Shown here: one piece after another, positions 1 to 7,631 of the stretch | How the letters are laid out: every line of letters begins with the position of its first letter | How positions within the stretch are numbered: the stretch's first letter is position 1 | Translations under genes and position numbers: made by a program | Source of the DNA: Acidobacteriota bacterium | GTDB taxonomy: Bacteria > Acidobacteriota > Terriglobia > Terriglobales > Acidobacteriaceae | DNA: 14,374 nt | Assembly: GCA_021779695.1 (NCBI GenBank) | Contig: JAJYAE010000081.1 | Coordinates: 1 to 14,374, forward strand | Reading direction: 5' to 3' | Notes under the pieces: generated by a model | Seen by the model: the letters and a program-made list of their open reading frames with translations, nothing else | Databases searched by the model: none | What the model was told of the DNA's origin: nothing

Positions 1-606
1 GTTCCAGCCTGTCTCATGCGCAATCTTGGTTGCATGGCTGAAAGGCGGCGTCTCCATCAGCTCCAGATACTGCTGGTTCTGCGCGGCGGCGCGGCTGGCC
101 ACCTCGTCCACCCACTCGCCCGTATGAACCTTGGCGATCCCGCTGAACCGCGCAAAGGTCGAGAAGAACTGGTCATGCCCGCTGAAGCCTTGACTCGGCA
201 CAAAGCTGCGCATGGAAAAGGCATTCACCAGATCGTCATAGAGATCCTGCTGCGCCTGCGTCAGCACGCCTGTCAACTCCTTCGCCGGCTCCAGCGGCCC
301 TGTGCATGGCGGCCTGGCCAGGCTCAGCGTTCGCGGGTCCACGCACAGGCCGTCTTCTCCCGCGTCCTTGATGAACGTCTCGGCGTAGACCGCTCCGCTC
401 AGATGCACATGCAAATCGGCGCCCTTGGGAAACTGGGCAAGAAACGCGCGCAACGCCAGCGGGCCGCCCTTTGCGGCGGCGGTGTACGCGCGGGCGGAGC
501 GAGCTTCCGCCGCCGTGTTTGGCGCAGGGGGTTGAGCTTGAAGAGCGGCAACGGACACCAGGGCGACGCAGGCTGTGCAAAGAAGAGAGTGACGCATCAT
601 TGCCAT
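1..606 (-). CDS. Adenosine deaminase family protein with signal peptide, N-terminal part (runs off left edge)
   Basis: Hydrolytic deamination of adenosine or a related purine is the family reaction; the signal peptide suggests action outside the cytoplasm. The frame stays open for 202 codons to base 1, so the C-terminal half is missing. Residues 1-24 form a hydrophobic leader (MRHSLLC..., AALQA-Q cleavage site). Around residues 56-68 is FPKGADLHVHLSG, the metal-binding HxH motif at the start of the amidohydrolase barrel; the later catalytic Glu, His and Asp motifs lie outside the window. Three start codons are close together (606, 600, 597) and none has a clear Shine-Dalgarno; 597 gives the most typical signal peptide. 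GC content is visibly higher than in the defence operon, which fits chromosomal backbone next to the tRNA. The family is fairly certain; the exact substrate is not. Confidence 0.85.
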   Translation of the reverse strand, partial: MAMMRHSLLCTACVALVSVAALQAQPPAPNTAAEARSARAYTAAAKGGPLALRAFLAQFPKGADLHVHLSGAVYAETFIKDAGEDGLCVDPRTLSLARPPCTGPLEPAKELTGVLTQAQQDLYDDLVNAFSMRSFVPSQGFSGHDQFFSTFARFSGIAKVHTGEWVDEVASRAAAQNQQYLELMETPPFSHATKIAHETGWN

Positions 607-764
607 ACAGTGTAGAGCAGGGATGCCTGCGCGGCAGGCAAAAAATGCCACGCCGGCCGCCTGAAGCGAAAGAAGTTCACGGCATGGGGATACGGCCAAA
701 CCCGGGCAGGCCGCGGCTTCGCGGATCATTTCTTCCCGGCAAAGCCACCCGCACTGGGCCCGGT

Positions 765-793
765 TTGGCTTAAAGAATGGGAGTTGGTATACT
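765..793 (+). promoter_or_regulatory. Sigma70-type promoter for tRNA-Phe
   Basis: A -35 box TTGGCT (765-770) and a -10 box TATACT (788-793) are separated by exactly 17 bases. Transcription would begin near 800 and give a leader of about 90 bases before the tRNA at 892. No other gene lies downstream before the tRNA, so this is its likely promoter. Confidence 0.6.
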
Positions 794-891
794 GGCGTAG
801 TTGTTGCAGCGCACTGTTCGTGGACCAGCCCACCTTCTCCGGCAGCGCCGGACTCCGCGCAGGAAATTGCAACTCAAAAAGTCTGCACTGA

Positions 892-966
892 GGCCAGGTA
901 GCTCAGTGGTAGAGCGCGGCCCTGAAAAGGCCGGCGTCGGCGGTTCAATCCCGTCCCTGGCCACCA
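892..966 (+). tRNA. tRNA-Phe (anticodon GAA)
   Basis: A complete cloverleaf can be folded by eye. The acceptor stem is GGCCAGG (892-898) with CCTGGCC (956-962), and the D stem is GCTC/GAGC. The anticodon stem is CGGCC (917-921) with GGCCG (929-933), enclosing the loop CTGAAAA with anticodon GAA at 924-926. The T stem is GGCGG/CCGTC with one G-T pair and the loop TTCAATC. Discriminator A is at 963 and CCA (964-966) is encoded. The 3' half is the usual target of P4-type integrases, and such an integrase lies directly downstream in the same direction, so this gene marks the left border of the island. Confidence 0.95.
939..966 (+). other. Probable attL core (3' end of tRNA-Phe)
   Basis: The T arm, acceptor 3' strand and CCA end of tRNA-Phe are followed 161 bases later by a P4-type integrase pointing away from the tRNA, the classic arrangement of an island at attL. 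No second exact copy of this segment (attR) is visible elsewhere in the window, so the core length cannot be fixed and the right border must lie outside or be lost. Confidence 0.5.
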
Positions 967-977
967 TTCCTTCGTTT

Positions 978-1055
978 CACCCCGTCCCACCCGACACCAG
1001 ATTTCTATTAAGTCTTTTATTTCCGCCAAACCAAAGTACCACCCCGTGCCACCCG
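978..1055 (+). repeat. Pair of 16-bp direct repeats between tRNA and integrase
   Basis: CACCCCGTCCCACCCG (978-993) recurs as CACCCCGTGCCACCCG (1040-1055), 15 of 16 bases identical and 62 bases apart. They lie in the non-coding gap between attL and the integrase, where arm-type integrase binding sites are expected. The function is inferred. Confidence 0.45.
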
Positions 1056-1078
1056 GACCCATGGCATCCCAGATTGGA

Positions 1079-1128
1079 TTGGGGTATATTTTGGGGTATA
1101 TCCCGGAATTGAGAAAGTCATACCCCAA
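1079..1128 (+). promoter_or_regulatory. Iterated TTGGGGTAT(AT) sites upstream of the integrase
   Basis: TTGGGGTATAT occurs twice in direct orientation (1079-1089 and 1091-1101, 12-base period). A third, inverted copy (ATACCCCAA, 1120-1128) touches the integrase start codon. Closely spaced repeats of this type next to a P4-type integrase are likely arm-type binding sites of the integrase or its excisionase. The copy on the start codon could also repress the integrase gene. Confidence 0.5.
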
Positions 1129-2375
1129 TGCCGCTGACCGACACGCAAGTGAAGAACGCGAAACCTGATCGTAGACCACCTGCCCGCACGAAAGGCGGGG
1201 GGGTGGGCAACGGAGGCACGGCGAAGAATTCCCAATCACCGAAGGTGTACAGGACGAAATCAGGAGAGCAGCCCAAATCGTACAAGCTTTACGATGGGGA
1301 CAATTTGTACATCGAGGTATTCCGGAACGGTTCAAAGATCTGGCGGTTCCGATTCAAGTTTCCCAAGGAGAACGTGATATCGCTGGGCAAGTATCCGAAG
1401 GTATCCCTTGTGAAAGCCCGCGAGGAACGCGACAAGTGCCTCGATCTGCTTGCAAAAGGAATTGATCCGAGCCTGCATCGCAGGCTGGCAAAGGATGCAA
1501 GAGCCGGTCAAGCAGAGGACGCCTTTGAAGTGATTGCGAAGGAGTGGCTGGCAAAATTCATCGACACAAAGTCAGCAAGCCACAGTAAGCGCGTTCATGC
1601 GAGGTTTGAAAACGATGTATTTCCCTGGATCGGCAAACGGCCGATCGGTGAAATCGTTCCCAAAGAGATGTTGGCAGTGATTTCGAGAATCGAGGAACGC
1701 GGAGCCGTCGATACCGCTCGTCGAACCCTCGGAAGCTGCAGCGATGTCTTTCGCTACGCCATTTCCACCGGTCGCTGCGAAAGCGACCCTTGCCGGGACC
1801 TTCGGGGTTCTCTTAAAAAGCCGAAGCAAGGGCACTTTGCCGCGGTCACAAAACCGGCAGACCTAGCAGGAATCCTTCGGGTGATTGACGGTTACAAGGG
1901 GACCTTCCCGGTCCAATGTGCACTGCGGCTCGCTCCGCTGCTGTTTGTACGGCCGTATGAGCTGCGGACGGCGAAGTGGGCGGACATCGACCTCGAAAAT
2001 GCCGAGTGGTGCATGGAACTCTCGAAGCAAGACGATGATCGGGAGGGTCGGCTCGATGTTGACGATCACCTGATCGTTCCACTTTCAAGCCAAGTGGTTG
2101 CCATCCTGCGCACATTACACGGGTTCAGCGGGAACGGCATCTACGTTTTCCCCGGCCTTCGTACGAAGGAGCGTCCGATGAGCGAGAATGCTGTGCTTGC
2201 TGCCTTACGCCGGCTCGGGATCCCCAAAGAGGAAATGTGCGGACACGGCTTCCGTGCGACAGCCCGCACGATTTTGCGGGAACAACTCAAGATTGAACCG
2301 GAATATCTCGAGCTTGAACTGGGGCATCAGGTCATTGATCCAAATGGGCGGGCATACAACTGGCCTGCCCGGTAA
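1128..2375 (+). CDS. P4-type tyrosine integrase, C-terminal tail lost to an IS insertion
   Basis: Site-specific recombinase expected to integrate and excise the island at tRNA-Phe. The N-terminus (MPLTDTQVKNAKP, then SYKLYDGDNLYIEV) is the DUF4102-type arm-binding domain. It is interrupted by about 35 extra residues (roughly 16-50, Gly/Lys-rich) not usual in the family. A core-binding domain follows (about 125-230), then the catalytic domain with RPYEL near residue 275, HGFR (His373, Arg376), LGH (His400) and Tyr410 in GRAYN. Relatives continue for about 25-30 residues after this Tyr. Here the frame enters the IS end: the last residues and the TAA at 2373-2375 come from the IS. All catalytic residues remain, but the C-terminal helix that packs between protomers is missing, so activity is doubtful. 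The ATG at 1128 overlaps a repeat and has only a weak GAGAAAG upstream. Confidence 0.85.
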   Translation: MPLTDTQVKNAKPDRRPPARTKGGGVGNGGTAKNSQSPKVYRTKSGEQPKSYKLYDGDNLYIEVFRNGSKIWRFRFKFPKENVISLGKYPKVSLVKAREERDKCLDLLAKGIDPSLHRRLAKDARAGQAEDAFEVIAKEWLAKFIDTKSASHSKRVHARFENDVFPWIGKRPIGEIVPKEMLAVISRIEERGAVDTARRTLGSCSDVFRYAISTGRCESDPCRDLRGSLKKPKQGHFAAVTKPADLAGILRVIDGYKGTFPVQCALRLAPLLFVRPYELRTAKWADIDLENAEWCMELSKQDDDREGRLDVDDHLIVPLSSQVVAILRTLHGFSGNGIYVFPGLRTKERPMSENAVLAALRRLGIPKEEMCGHGFRATARTILREQLKIEPEYLELELGHQVIDPNGRAYNWPAR

Positions 2376-2393
2376 TTTGTACCAGTGAGATTG
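2366..2393 (+). repeat. IS terminal inverted repeat (transposase-distal end)
   Basis: It starts TGCCCGG and contains TGTACCAGTG at 2378-2387, matching the opposite IS end in inverted orientation. The first bases supply the stop codon of the truncated integrase. Confidence 0.7.
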
Positions 2394-3332
2394 TTAGTGT
2401 AGCGCAGCGGGAGAGGTAGATATCTGCCCGTCGCAGTAGCAGGCGGTGTGGGAAAGTGGGAAGCGTTCTTTGCTTTCCACTTTTCCATGCCGCTGGGAAG
2501 CTTCGTTCTGCCATGCTACCGGCGCTGGCGGTCTGTAGCCCAGCGATGAGTGTGGCCGCTCGGTGTTGAAGTAGACGCGCCAGCGTTCCGCCAGCACCCG
2601 CGCCTCCTTCAGTGAATAGAAGAGTTCGCCGTTCAGAAATTCGTCGCGCATTTTGGAGTTGAAGCTTTCGCAATAGCCGTTCTCCCAGGGAGAACCGGGT
2701 TCGATGTACAAGGCCTTGGCTCCGGTTTTTGCCAGCCACTTGCGCAGTTCCTTGGCAACGAACTCGGGGCCGTTGTCTGATCGAATATGTTCCGGAATTC
2801 CGTGCTCGATCATGGCCTCGGCCAGCACGTCAATGACCTGGCTGCTGTTGATGCGGCGGCCGACATGGATCGCCAGGCACTCTCGCGTGTACTCGTCGAT
2901 CAGGTTCAGGAACCGCACCGTTCTTCCGTCATGCGTGAAGGCGCTCATGAAATCGTACGCCCAGACGTGATTCGGCCGCTCCGGCCGCAGACGCACGCAC
3001 GATCCGTCGTTGAGCCACAGCCGGCGCCGCGGCTTTTGCTTCTGCGGCACCTTCAGCCCTTCGCGGCGCCAGATCCGCTCCACGCGGTCCTTGCCTACGT
3101 TCCAGCCCGCTTCCTGCAGCTTGATGGTGATGCGTCGGTATCCATACCGGCCATATTGAGTGGCGAGTGCGATGATGGCCCGGGTCAGCGCGTCTTCGTC
3201 GTTCCGCTGCGTGGGCTGGTAGCGCTGCGTGCCGCGTGGCTGGTGAACCAGTTGGCACGCATGACGCTCACTTGCCCCTTGTTGTCTTGCGTGTTCTACA
3301 GCGGTACGGCGCCGCTCCGGGCTTAGAAGTTT
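2394..3332 (-). CDS. IS3-family transposase OrfB (DDE integrase domain), expressed by -1 frameshift from OrfA
   Basis: Catalytic half of the IS3 transposase. In the frame one base back from orfA the reading frame is open from before 3332 to the stop at 2394. It begins KLLSPERRRTAVEHA, the usual start of OrfB in this IS group, followed by an HTH_21-like region (ALATQYGRYGYRRI). The integrase core has the complete DDE triad: Asp in WAYDFM, Asp in RSDNGPEF, and Glu in NGYCESFNSK. There is no ATG at its beginning; the first GTG in frame (3083) is inside the protein and would drop the N-terminus, so synthesis as an OrfAB fusion is expected. The frame looks intact, so the element may still be active. 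Confidence 0.88.
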   Translation of the reverse strand, partial: KLLSPERRRTAVEHARQQGASERHACQLVHQPRGTQRYQPTQRNDEDALTRAIIALATQYGRYGYRRITIKLQEAGWNVGKDRVERIWRREGLKVPQKQKPRRRLWLNDGSCVRLRPERPNHVWAYDFMSAFTHDGRTVRFLNLIDEYTRECLAIHVGRRINSSQVIDVLAEAMIEHGIPEHIRSDNGPEFVAKELRKWLAKTGAKALYIEPGSPWENGYCESFNSKMRDEFLNGELFYSLKEARVLAERWRVYFNTERPHSSLGYRPPAPVAWQNEASQRHGKVESKERFPLSHTACYCDGQISTSPAALH

Positions 3333-3604
3333 CCCCGCGCGATATCCTGAAGAATCTGCTTGTCCAGGCTGAGCTCAGCCACTAGCCGCTTCAGCTTCCC
3401 GTTTTCCTGCTCCAGTTCCTTCAGTCGCTTCGCCTGGTCCACCTTCAGACCGCCGTACTCCTTGCGCCAGCGGTAGTAGGTCTGCTCCGTGATCCCGGCT
3501 TCGCGGCTTGCCACCGGGTGCGTCTTTCCGTTCGCCACCGCCACTTCAATCTGCCGCAGGATGTTCACAATCTGCTCAGGTGTGTGCTTCCTGGCCTTGC
3601 CCAT
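3323..3604 (-). CDS. IS3-family transposase OrfA (HTH domain)
   Basis: A 93-residue protein beginning MGKARKHTPEQIVNILRQIE, with the helix-turn-helix segment SREAGITEQTYYRWRKEYGG at about residues 33-53. A leucine-zipper-like coiled coil follows (LKELEQENGKLKRLVAELSLDKQIL). This is the standard OrfA of IS3-type elements, which binds the terminal repeats and oligomerises. The start at 3604 has a good Shine-Dalgarno, AAGGAG, six bases upstream. A slippery heptamer lies just before the stop and leads into orfB. Confidence 0.92.
   Translation of the reverse strand: MGKARKHTPEQIVNILRQIEVAVANGKTHPVASREAGITEQTYYRWRKEYGGLKVDQAKRLKELEQENGKLKRLVAELSLDKQILQDIARGNF
3329..3335 (-). other. Programmed -1 frameshift site G GGA AAC
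   Basis: On the minus strand the last codons of orfA read CGG GGA AAC TTC TAA. The heptamer G GGA AAC fits the X XXY YYZ slippery rule, and slipping back one base gives GGG AAA and enters orfB. GC-rich sequence downstream (3305-3325) could form the stimulatory structure. Confidence 0.6.
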
Positions 3605-3633
3605 TCCATGCTCCTTCCATACCAGTTTGTCTC

Positions 3634-3662
3634 ATCCCCACTGGTACAGAATTTGCCGGGCA
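3634..3662 (-). repeat. IS terminal inverted repeat (transposase-proximal end)
   Basis: Read on the minus strand it is TGCCCGGCAAATTC followed by TGTACCAGTGGGG, matching the other end over about 27 bases with two single-base gaps. It lies just upstream of orfA. Confidence 0.7.
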
Positions 3663-3741
3663 CTCCAGCCTTGACGATAAGAATCGTGCATTCTCTCACA
3701 TCATTCGTAAAGGAACATGGGATTCTTCTGCGCCGTTGGGT

Positions 3742-6700
3742 CTAGCTACCGCGAATTCCCATAAAGGGAGCCCAGTAGATTGGGTGATCCCCTGGTATAG
3801 CTCGGCTCGACGGGATGGTCGAGCGATATTGTCGAATTGCGCGAATGGCACTGCCGAGCGCCTTACTGGGATTCTCGCTGGACTCTAATGCGCCGTAAAA
3901 TTCAGCCGTGAATCTTGTCGCACAGTCTTCAACGACCAGCCAGAGGCTACCCACGACGAAGCGAGCACCTACCCTGAGAAAACTCGATGCCGTATCGAAC
4001 AGTTCCGAGGAACCGTGTCCCCCCATGGCTGTTTCGCACGCACTCAACACAACGATGGGGCGACCGCGAAGGACGTGCATCGAAAGGATGTCGTTCTCTG
4101 AGAACATTGCAGATTCGCCATTCCTCCCTACAACGACCAATCCAGATTGATCGCCGCGCCGCGCTCCATGACCAGAATAGAAAAAGTGATCGGCAGCGGG
4201 GATAGACTCGGCAAGACGTTCAGGTGTTGGAGCACTCTCTATGACATCCAATTCAGTAGCGAGCGTGATCCCGCGCGCGGAGAAAGCCGCACGTCCCACG
4301 CTTGGGCCAACCTGCGCAAATACCCTGGTCCCTGCGCCGTTGCTTCCGATCTTCTCGATCGCAAGTTGACACTCTCTCGCCGCCGATATGAGGTCTCCCT
4401 CACGATCGGACACGACGAACATTGGAGAGGAAGGTTTCTGCCAAGAGAGAGTGTTTGGGGATAGAACTGAGATGTTGGGGCAAAAGGTCACTGAGTCGAA
4501 AGCCTCCACAGCGCACTTTCCGTCTGTCAGCGTAGTTGCGTGGAACGGAAGACCTGCCAAACGTCCCGCAACGATGATGAGCTCTGTACCTGGAGCGACT
4601 TCCGCTGAAAGACAAGGTTGTATCAGATTCTGACTCAACTGGGTGAGCAAGCCGTCGGTTTGTTTTGCCCATCGAGCGCGAGCTTCGTCTCTTTCCAGCA
4701 CTGGCGCTTGCAGATATTCGAGATAAGCCGAAGACCATTGATCAACCCAGACGCTCGCTGCTACTGAAGGAACAGGAAGCACTTGGATTGAGTAGCCCGT
4801 AAACGGACCTGTCTCTCTTCCACCGGCAAGAAGGATTACCGTTCCCCAACGGCTAATGGTAAGATCAAAGATCAATGAATTGGGGTGAGCTTCGAGAAAT
4901 GCTTCAACGGAGCCTAGTGAAGGATGATCGACTTCGTCCGATGGTGGAGGGAAAAGCAGTCGGCGTCTTAATTCGATATCCCGCAGATGTTTTCGGGAGG
5001 TCTGTACAGCGTCATTAACGTCGACATCTACTTGCGACCTCCTGGCCGCCTCCCAACGTGATCGTTCCGCTTCGCGGGACTCTACCCGCAGTTGATCCAT
5101 AAACTCGCCCAGTCCACCCTCAGTTTGCAGACTGCGACGCGACTCGGCGGAATGGCTCATGAATTCTCGACCTTTTGACCGCGCCAGTGCGAAGGCGATC
5201 AGATCAGGAGCATTCCCGAGTGTCGCCTGACACCAGGCGATTTCGGCGTATACGTTCGAATAGCGGTCCGAAACCTCGAAACGCCACTGGACCGAGTCCA
5301 CCTGTGTCCACATGATTTCGATCCATTCGGTCGCTTGTTGAAGGATTTGCTCCGCCTCAACAACGCTCGACGGGGCACCGTCATTCATGAATCTTTGAAT
5401 GCAGAGGCCTGCTAGCCGTTGCGACATGGAGATTGCATTGTCGTAACGCTTCGCTTCAAGGAAATATGCCAAGGCGGCCTTGTACGAATCAAATATCGTC
5501 TGGAAGTCGCTGGCAAGAGCGCGAAGTGAATGAAGCTCTCCTACGCATAGATATGCGCGTGCCAGAGCTTGCAGGTCTTCGCTATCTTGCAGAAGGCTAA
5601 GCGCCTGGGTTGCCTTCGCGATGCTCTCTTCGATGGCTTCGGGCGACCGCGCCTCCTCAATCTCGGAAGCAAGCATTGCAGTGCCAAGCAAAGCTTGACT
5701 GTATTCGCCCGGATAGTATTCGAGAAGTGCTTCGGCCTCTTGGTAGGCGTACATTGCGTTGCGAGCGTTCGTGGCATCCCTTGTTATCTCGTAAAGTTCA
5801 ATATTGAGGTGCCCGAGATTAATGCTGATGATGCCTCGCAGTTGGTTGTCGGCGGTGTTCTTCGCAAGTCGATCCTGAGCCGTATGCAACGAATCAATCG
5901 CTGCTTTGAGGGTCTCTACCTCATCTCCGGTCCCTCTGCGGCGCAGAATATTGCTTTTTGCCAAGTAGGCGCTCGCAAGTGTTCGCCCAACCAGATCATT
6001 CTCGCGATCTGCACGCTCGTCGTTCTCAAGCAGATCAATCGCTTGTTGAGCGTAAGACAACGCACGTTCTTGATTGGCAGATCGCTCTCCGTGCAGTCGC
6101 TCGTTGAGATAGATCGCGAAGGAGTTCAGGGCTAGAGTTCTGCCGATGACGCTCTTTTCCATTTCGAAGGTCGTTAGGGCTTCTTGATACGTGGCCATGA
6201 TCTTCTCGTCATGAACTTCATCGCTGACTAAGCGTAGTCTGCTCATTGTATTGGCATAGTCAGTGAGGATGAGACCGCGTGCCTCTGCCTCATGCTTGAC
6301 CTTCGCTACTGCCAGTGCGCGTTCGTAAGCATCGAGGGATTCGCCATACACTTCGGGCTCCCAGAATCCAACGTTTTCCAGCAAACGGGCGCGCGTGGCC
6401 CATAGATCCCGCAACAGGCGTGGAGTTCTGTCGTCCACACTTCCGAGGGTCTCTCGTATGAGTTCAGCGGATTCTTTCAGAAGAGCAAGAGGGGTCTTTA
6501 CGTAGCGCCAGTAGTTGAGCACGGCCTTCGTATAGTGCAGCACGAAGATTCCGCGCTTCTCGGCCGTGGGCCAATGCACAGATTCGGAAAGTTTGGCATA
6601 TGCTTCGAGCGCATCGACAATCACCGGTGGCGTCGAAAGGCGCATTAAATGTTCCAGAAATGCTGAAGCGAGGAAGATTTCTATTGTCTTTTCAGTATCT

Positions 6701-7584
6701 CCTGCATCGAGTTGGTGAGGGGACGGGTTCCGAGCCAAGTACTGTGCGGCTTCCTCCATGGAACTCTGAATCGTGCGCGCACCGGAACCAACGTCGTTCG
6801 AAAGCCTTTCTGCGAGTCTTCCGAATTCTCCACTGACAAGGAACCAAAGCTCAGCCTGATCTGGCGACACTGGGATATGAACCTTGATCGATCCGTCTAT
6901 GGGCACTCCGTTTTCGCGATCTCTTATCTTCACGATGCTGGGGGCAACTCTGCTGCAAGTACGAATATATGCCGCGAGTTGCGCAAACGTCTCAGCATTA
7001 GGATTTTTCTGCTGAGCCAAGAAATGGGCACGTAAATCCAAAAACTCATGAAATTTGGGATCGCCGAGGATGTCGCTCGCAACGATTGTTCGCGCCCAGT
7101 CTTCCTTACTCAGTCGGCCAGATTTCGCGATCTCTTGAATGGCCGTATAGACCTTGCTAAGCACTTTCGCCGCTCGACGTAGATCCGCGAGTCTCGCGGC
7201 GTCCCCATTCTGGACTGCATCAAGCCAAAACGCACCCACGAGACGATTAAAGTTAGTCCCATGGCAAAGAGGGCGTTTCCTGTAGGCTTCGAGCAGGTCG
7301 CCTACACTTCCGACGCGGGCGAAGCGCTCGACGTCTTCATGCCAGCCCTCGATCGCTTCCGCCATCTCGATTAAGCGTTCGACAGAAGAAGATTGGTAAA
7401 GGGCTAGCTCGGCTGACTCTCTGCGCAGTTCTTCTGCGATTCCATCTTTGCGAGCTGCGGGCTCGTGCTCAAGGATTTTGAACAGATCGTCCGGACCTTG
7501 AGTCTCCCATATTCGCTTCAAAACTTCTTGTCTCGAAGCGGCTGTTTTCCTTATCTCTTGCAGCCTAGACTTAATGCCAACCAT
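3742..7584 (-). CDS. Large helical-repeat protein with C-terminal CHAT (caspase-like) domain
   Basis: Predicted cytoplasmic cysteine protease effector. The C-terminal 300-odd residues form a CHAT domain. The catalytic His is in FFYSGHGARRG (His1139) and the catalytic Cys in VVLSACETAMGG (Cys1183, counted from the ATG at 7584). They are followed by the family's GARFVVGSLW and YWAPFM motifs. The long N-terminal part is helical; roughly residues 400-830 look like degenerate TPRs (for example QERALSYAQQAIDLLEND and YKAALAYFLEAKRYDNA). No signal peptide or membrane segment is seen. The frame also runs up to a TTG at 7629, only two bases after the DUF3800 stop; I prefer ATG 7584 because GGGAGA lies 11-12 bases upstream. 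It is last in the operon with pAgo. The family is related to the TPR-CHAT protease of type III-E CRISPR. Substrate and trigger are unknown. Confidence 0.88.
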   Translation of the reverse strand: MVGIKSRLQEIRKTAASRQEVLKRIWETQGPDDLFKILEHEPAARKDGIAEELRRESAELALYQSSSVERLIEMAEAIEGWHEDVERFARVGSVGDLLEAYRKRPLCHGTNFNRLVGAFWLDAVQNGDAARLADLRRAAKVLSKVYTAIQEIAKSGRLSKEDWARTIVASDILGDPKFHEFLDLRAHFLAQQKNPNAETFAQLAAYIRTCSRVAPSIVKIRDRENGVPIDGSIKVHIPVSPDQAELWFLVSGEFGRLAERLSNDVGSGARTIQSSMEEAAQYLARNPSPHQLDAGDTEKTIEIFLASAFLEHLMRLSTPPVIVDALEAYAKLSESVHWPTAEKRGIFVLHYTKAVLNYWRYVKTPLALLKESAELIRETLGSVDDRTPRLLRDLWATRARLLENVGFWEPEVYGESLDAYERALAVAKVKHEAEARGLILTDYANTMSRLRLVSDEVHDEKIMATYQEALTTFEMEKSVIGRTLALNSFAIYLNERLHGERSANQERALSYAQQAIDLLENDERADRENDLVGRTLASAYLAKSNILRRRGTGDEVETLKAAIDSLHTAQDRLAKNTADNQLRGIISINLGHLNIELYEITRDATNARNAMYAYQEAEALLEYYPGEYSQALLGTAMLASEIEEARSPEAIEESIAKATQALSLLQDSEDLQALARAYLCVGELHSLRALASDFQTIFDSYKAALAYFLEAKRYDNAISMSQRLAGLCIQRFMNDGAPSSVVEAEQILQQATEWIEIMWTQVDSVQWRFEVSDRYSNVYAEIAWCQATLGNAPDLIAFALARSKGREFMSHSAESRRSLQTEGGLGEFMDQLRVESREAERSRWEAARRSQVDVDVNDAVQTSRKHLRDIELRRRLLFPPPSDEVDHPSLGSVEAFLEAHPNSLIFDLTISRWGTVILLAGGRETGPFTGYSIQVLPVPSVAASVWVDQWSSAYLEYLQAPVLERDEARARWAKQTDGLLTQLSQNLIQPCLSAEVAPGTELIIVAGRLAGLPFHATTLTDGKCAVEAFDSVTFCPNISVLSPNTLSWQKPSSPMFVVSDREGDLISAARECQLAIEKIGSNGAGTRVFAQVGPSVGRAAFSARGITLATELDVIESAPTPERLAESIPAADHFFYSGHGARRGDQSGLVVVGRNGESAMFSENDILSMHVLRGRPIVVLSACETAMGGHGSSELFDTASSFLRVGARFVVGSLWLVVEDCATRFTAEFYGALESSENPSKALGSAIRAIRQYRSTIPSSRAIPGDHPIYWAPFMGIRGS

Positions 7585-7631
7585 ATGGGCTGCGACTCTC
7601 CCTTTGTCGCGATAGCTCACCTTTCCCAAAT

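Larger units (their letters stand above)
2366..3662 (-). mobile_element. IS3-family insertion sequence, about 1297 bp
   Basis: The element contains orfA and orfB of an IS3-family transposase (minus strand) between imperfect terminal inverted repeats. The left end reads TGCCCGGTAATT then TGTACCAGTGAG. The right end, read inward on the other strand, is TGCCCGGCAAATTC then TGTACCAGTGGG. With two one-base gaps the match covers about 27 bases, and both ends begin TG, as usual for IS3. Flanks are ...TGGCC on the left and CTCCA... on the right, with no 3-5 bp direct repeat. Loss of the target duplication suggests a deletion or recombination after insertion. The insertion truncates the integrase and ends 79 bases from the stop of the CHAT gene. 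Confidence 0.85.

Noticed and set aside
16..615. Long open frame on the plus strand opposite the adenosine deaminase
   Set aside because: Arg/Leu-rich translation without known motifs in GC-rich DNA; the minus-strand frame has a signal peptide and the HxH motif.
624..640. Perfect 7-bp hairpin TGCCTGC-GCG-GCAGGCA upstream of the adenosine deaminase gene
   Set aside because: It is followed by A residues on the plus strand and lacks a T tract after the stem in the minus direction, so it is not a terminator. It may be a leader hairpin but nothing supports a role.
3674..3687. ACGAT/ATCGT dyad downstream of the CHAT stop as an operon terminator
   Set aside because: Only five pairs with no T tract on the minus strand; too weak to call.
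5569..6135. 188-codon open frame on the plus strand inside the CHAT gene
   Set aside because: Antisense to a clear coding frame, with no recognisable domain or ribosome binding site.
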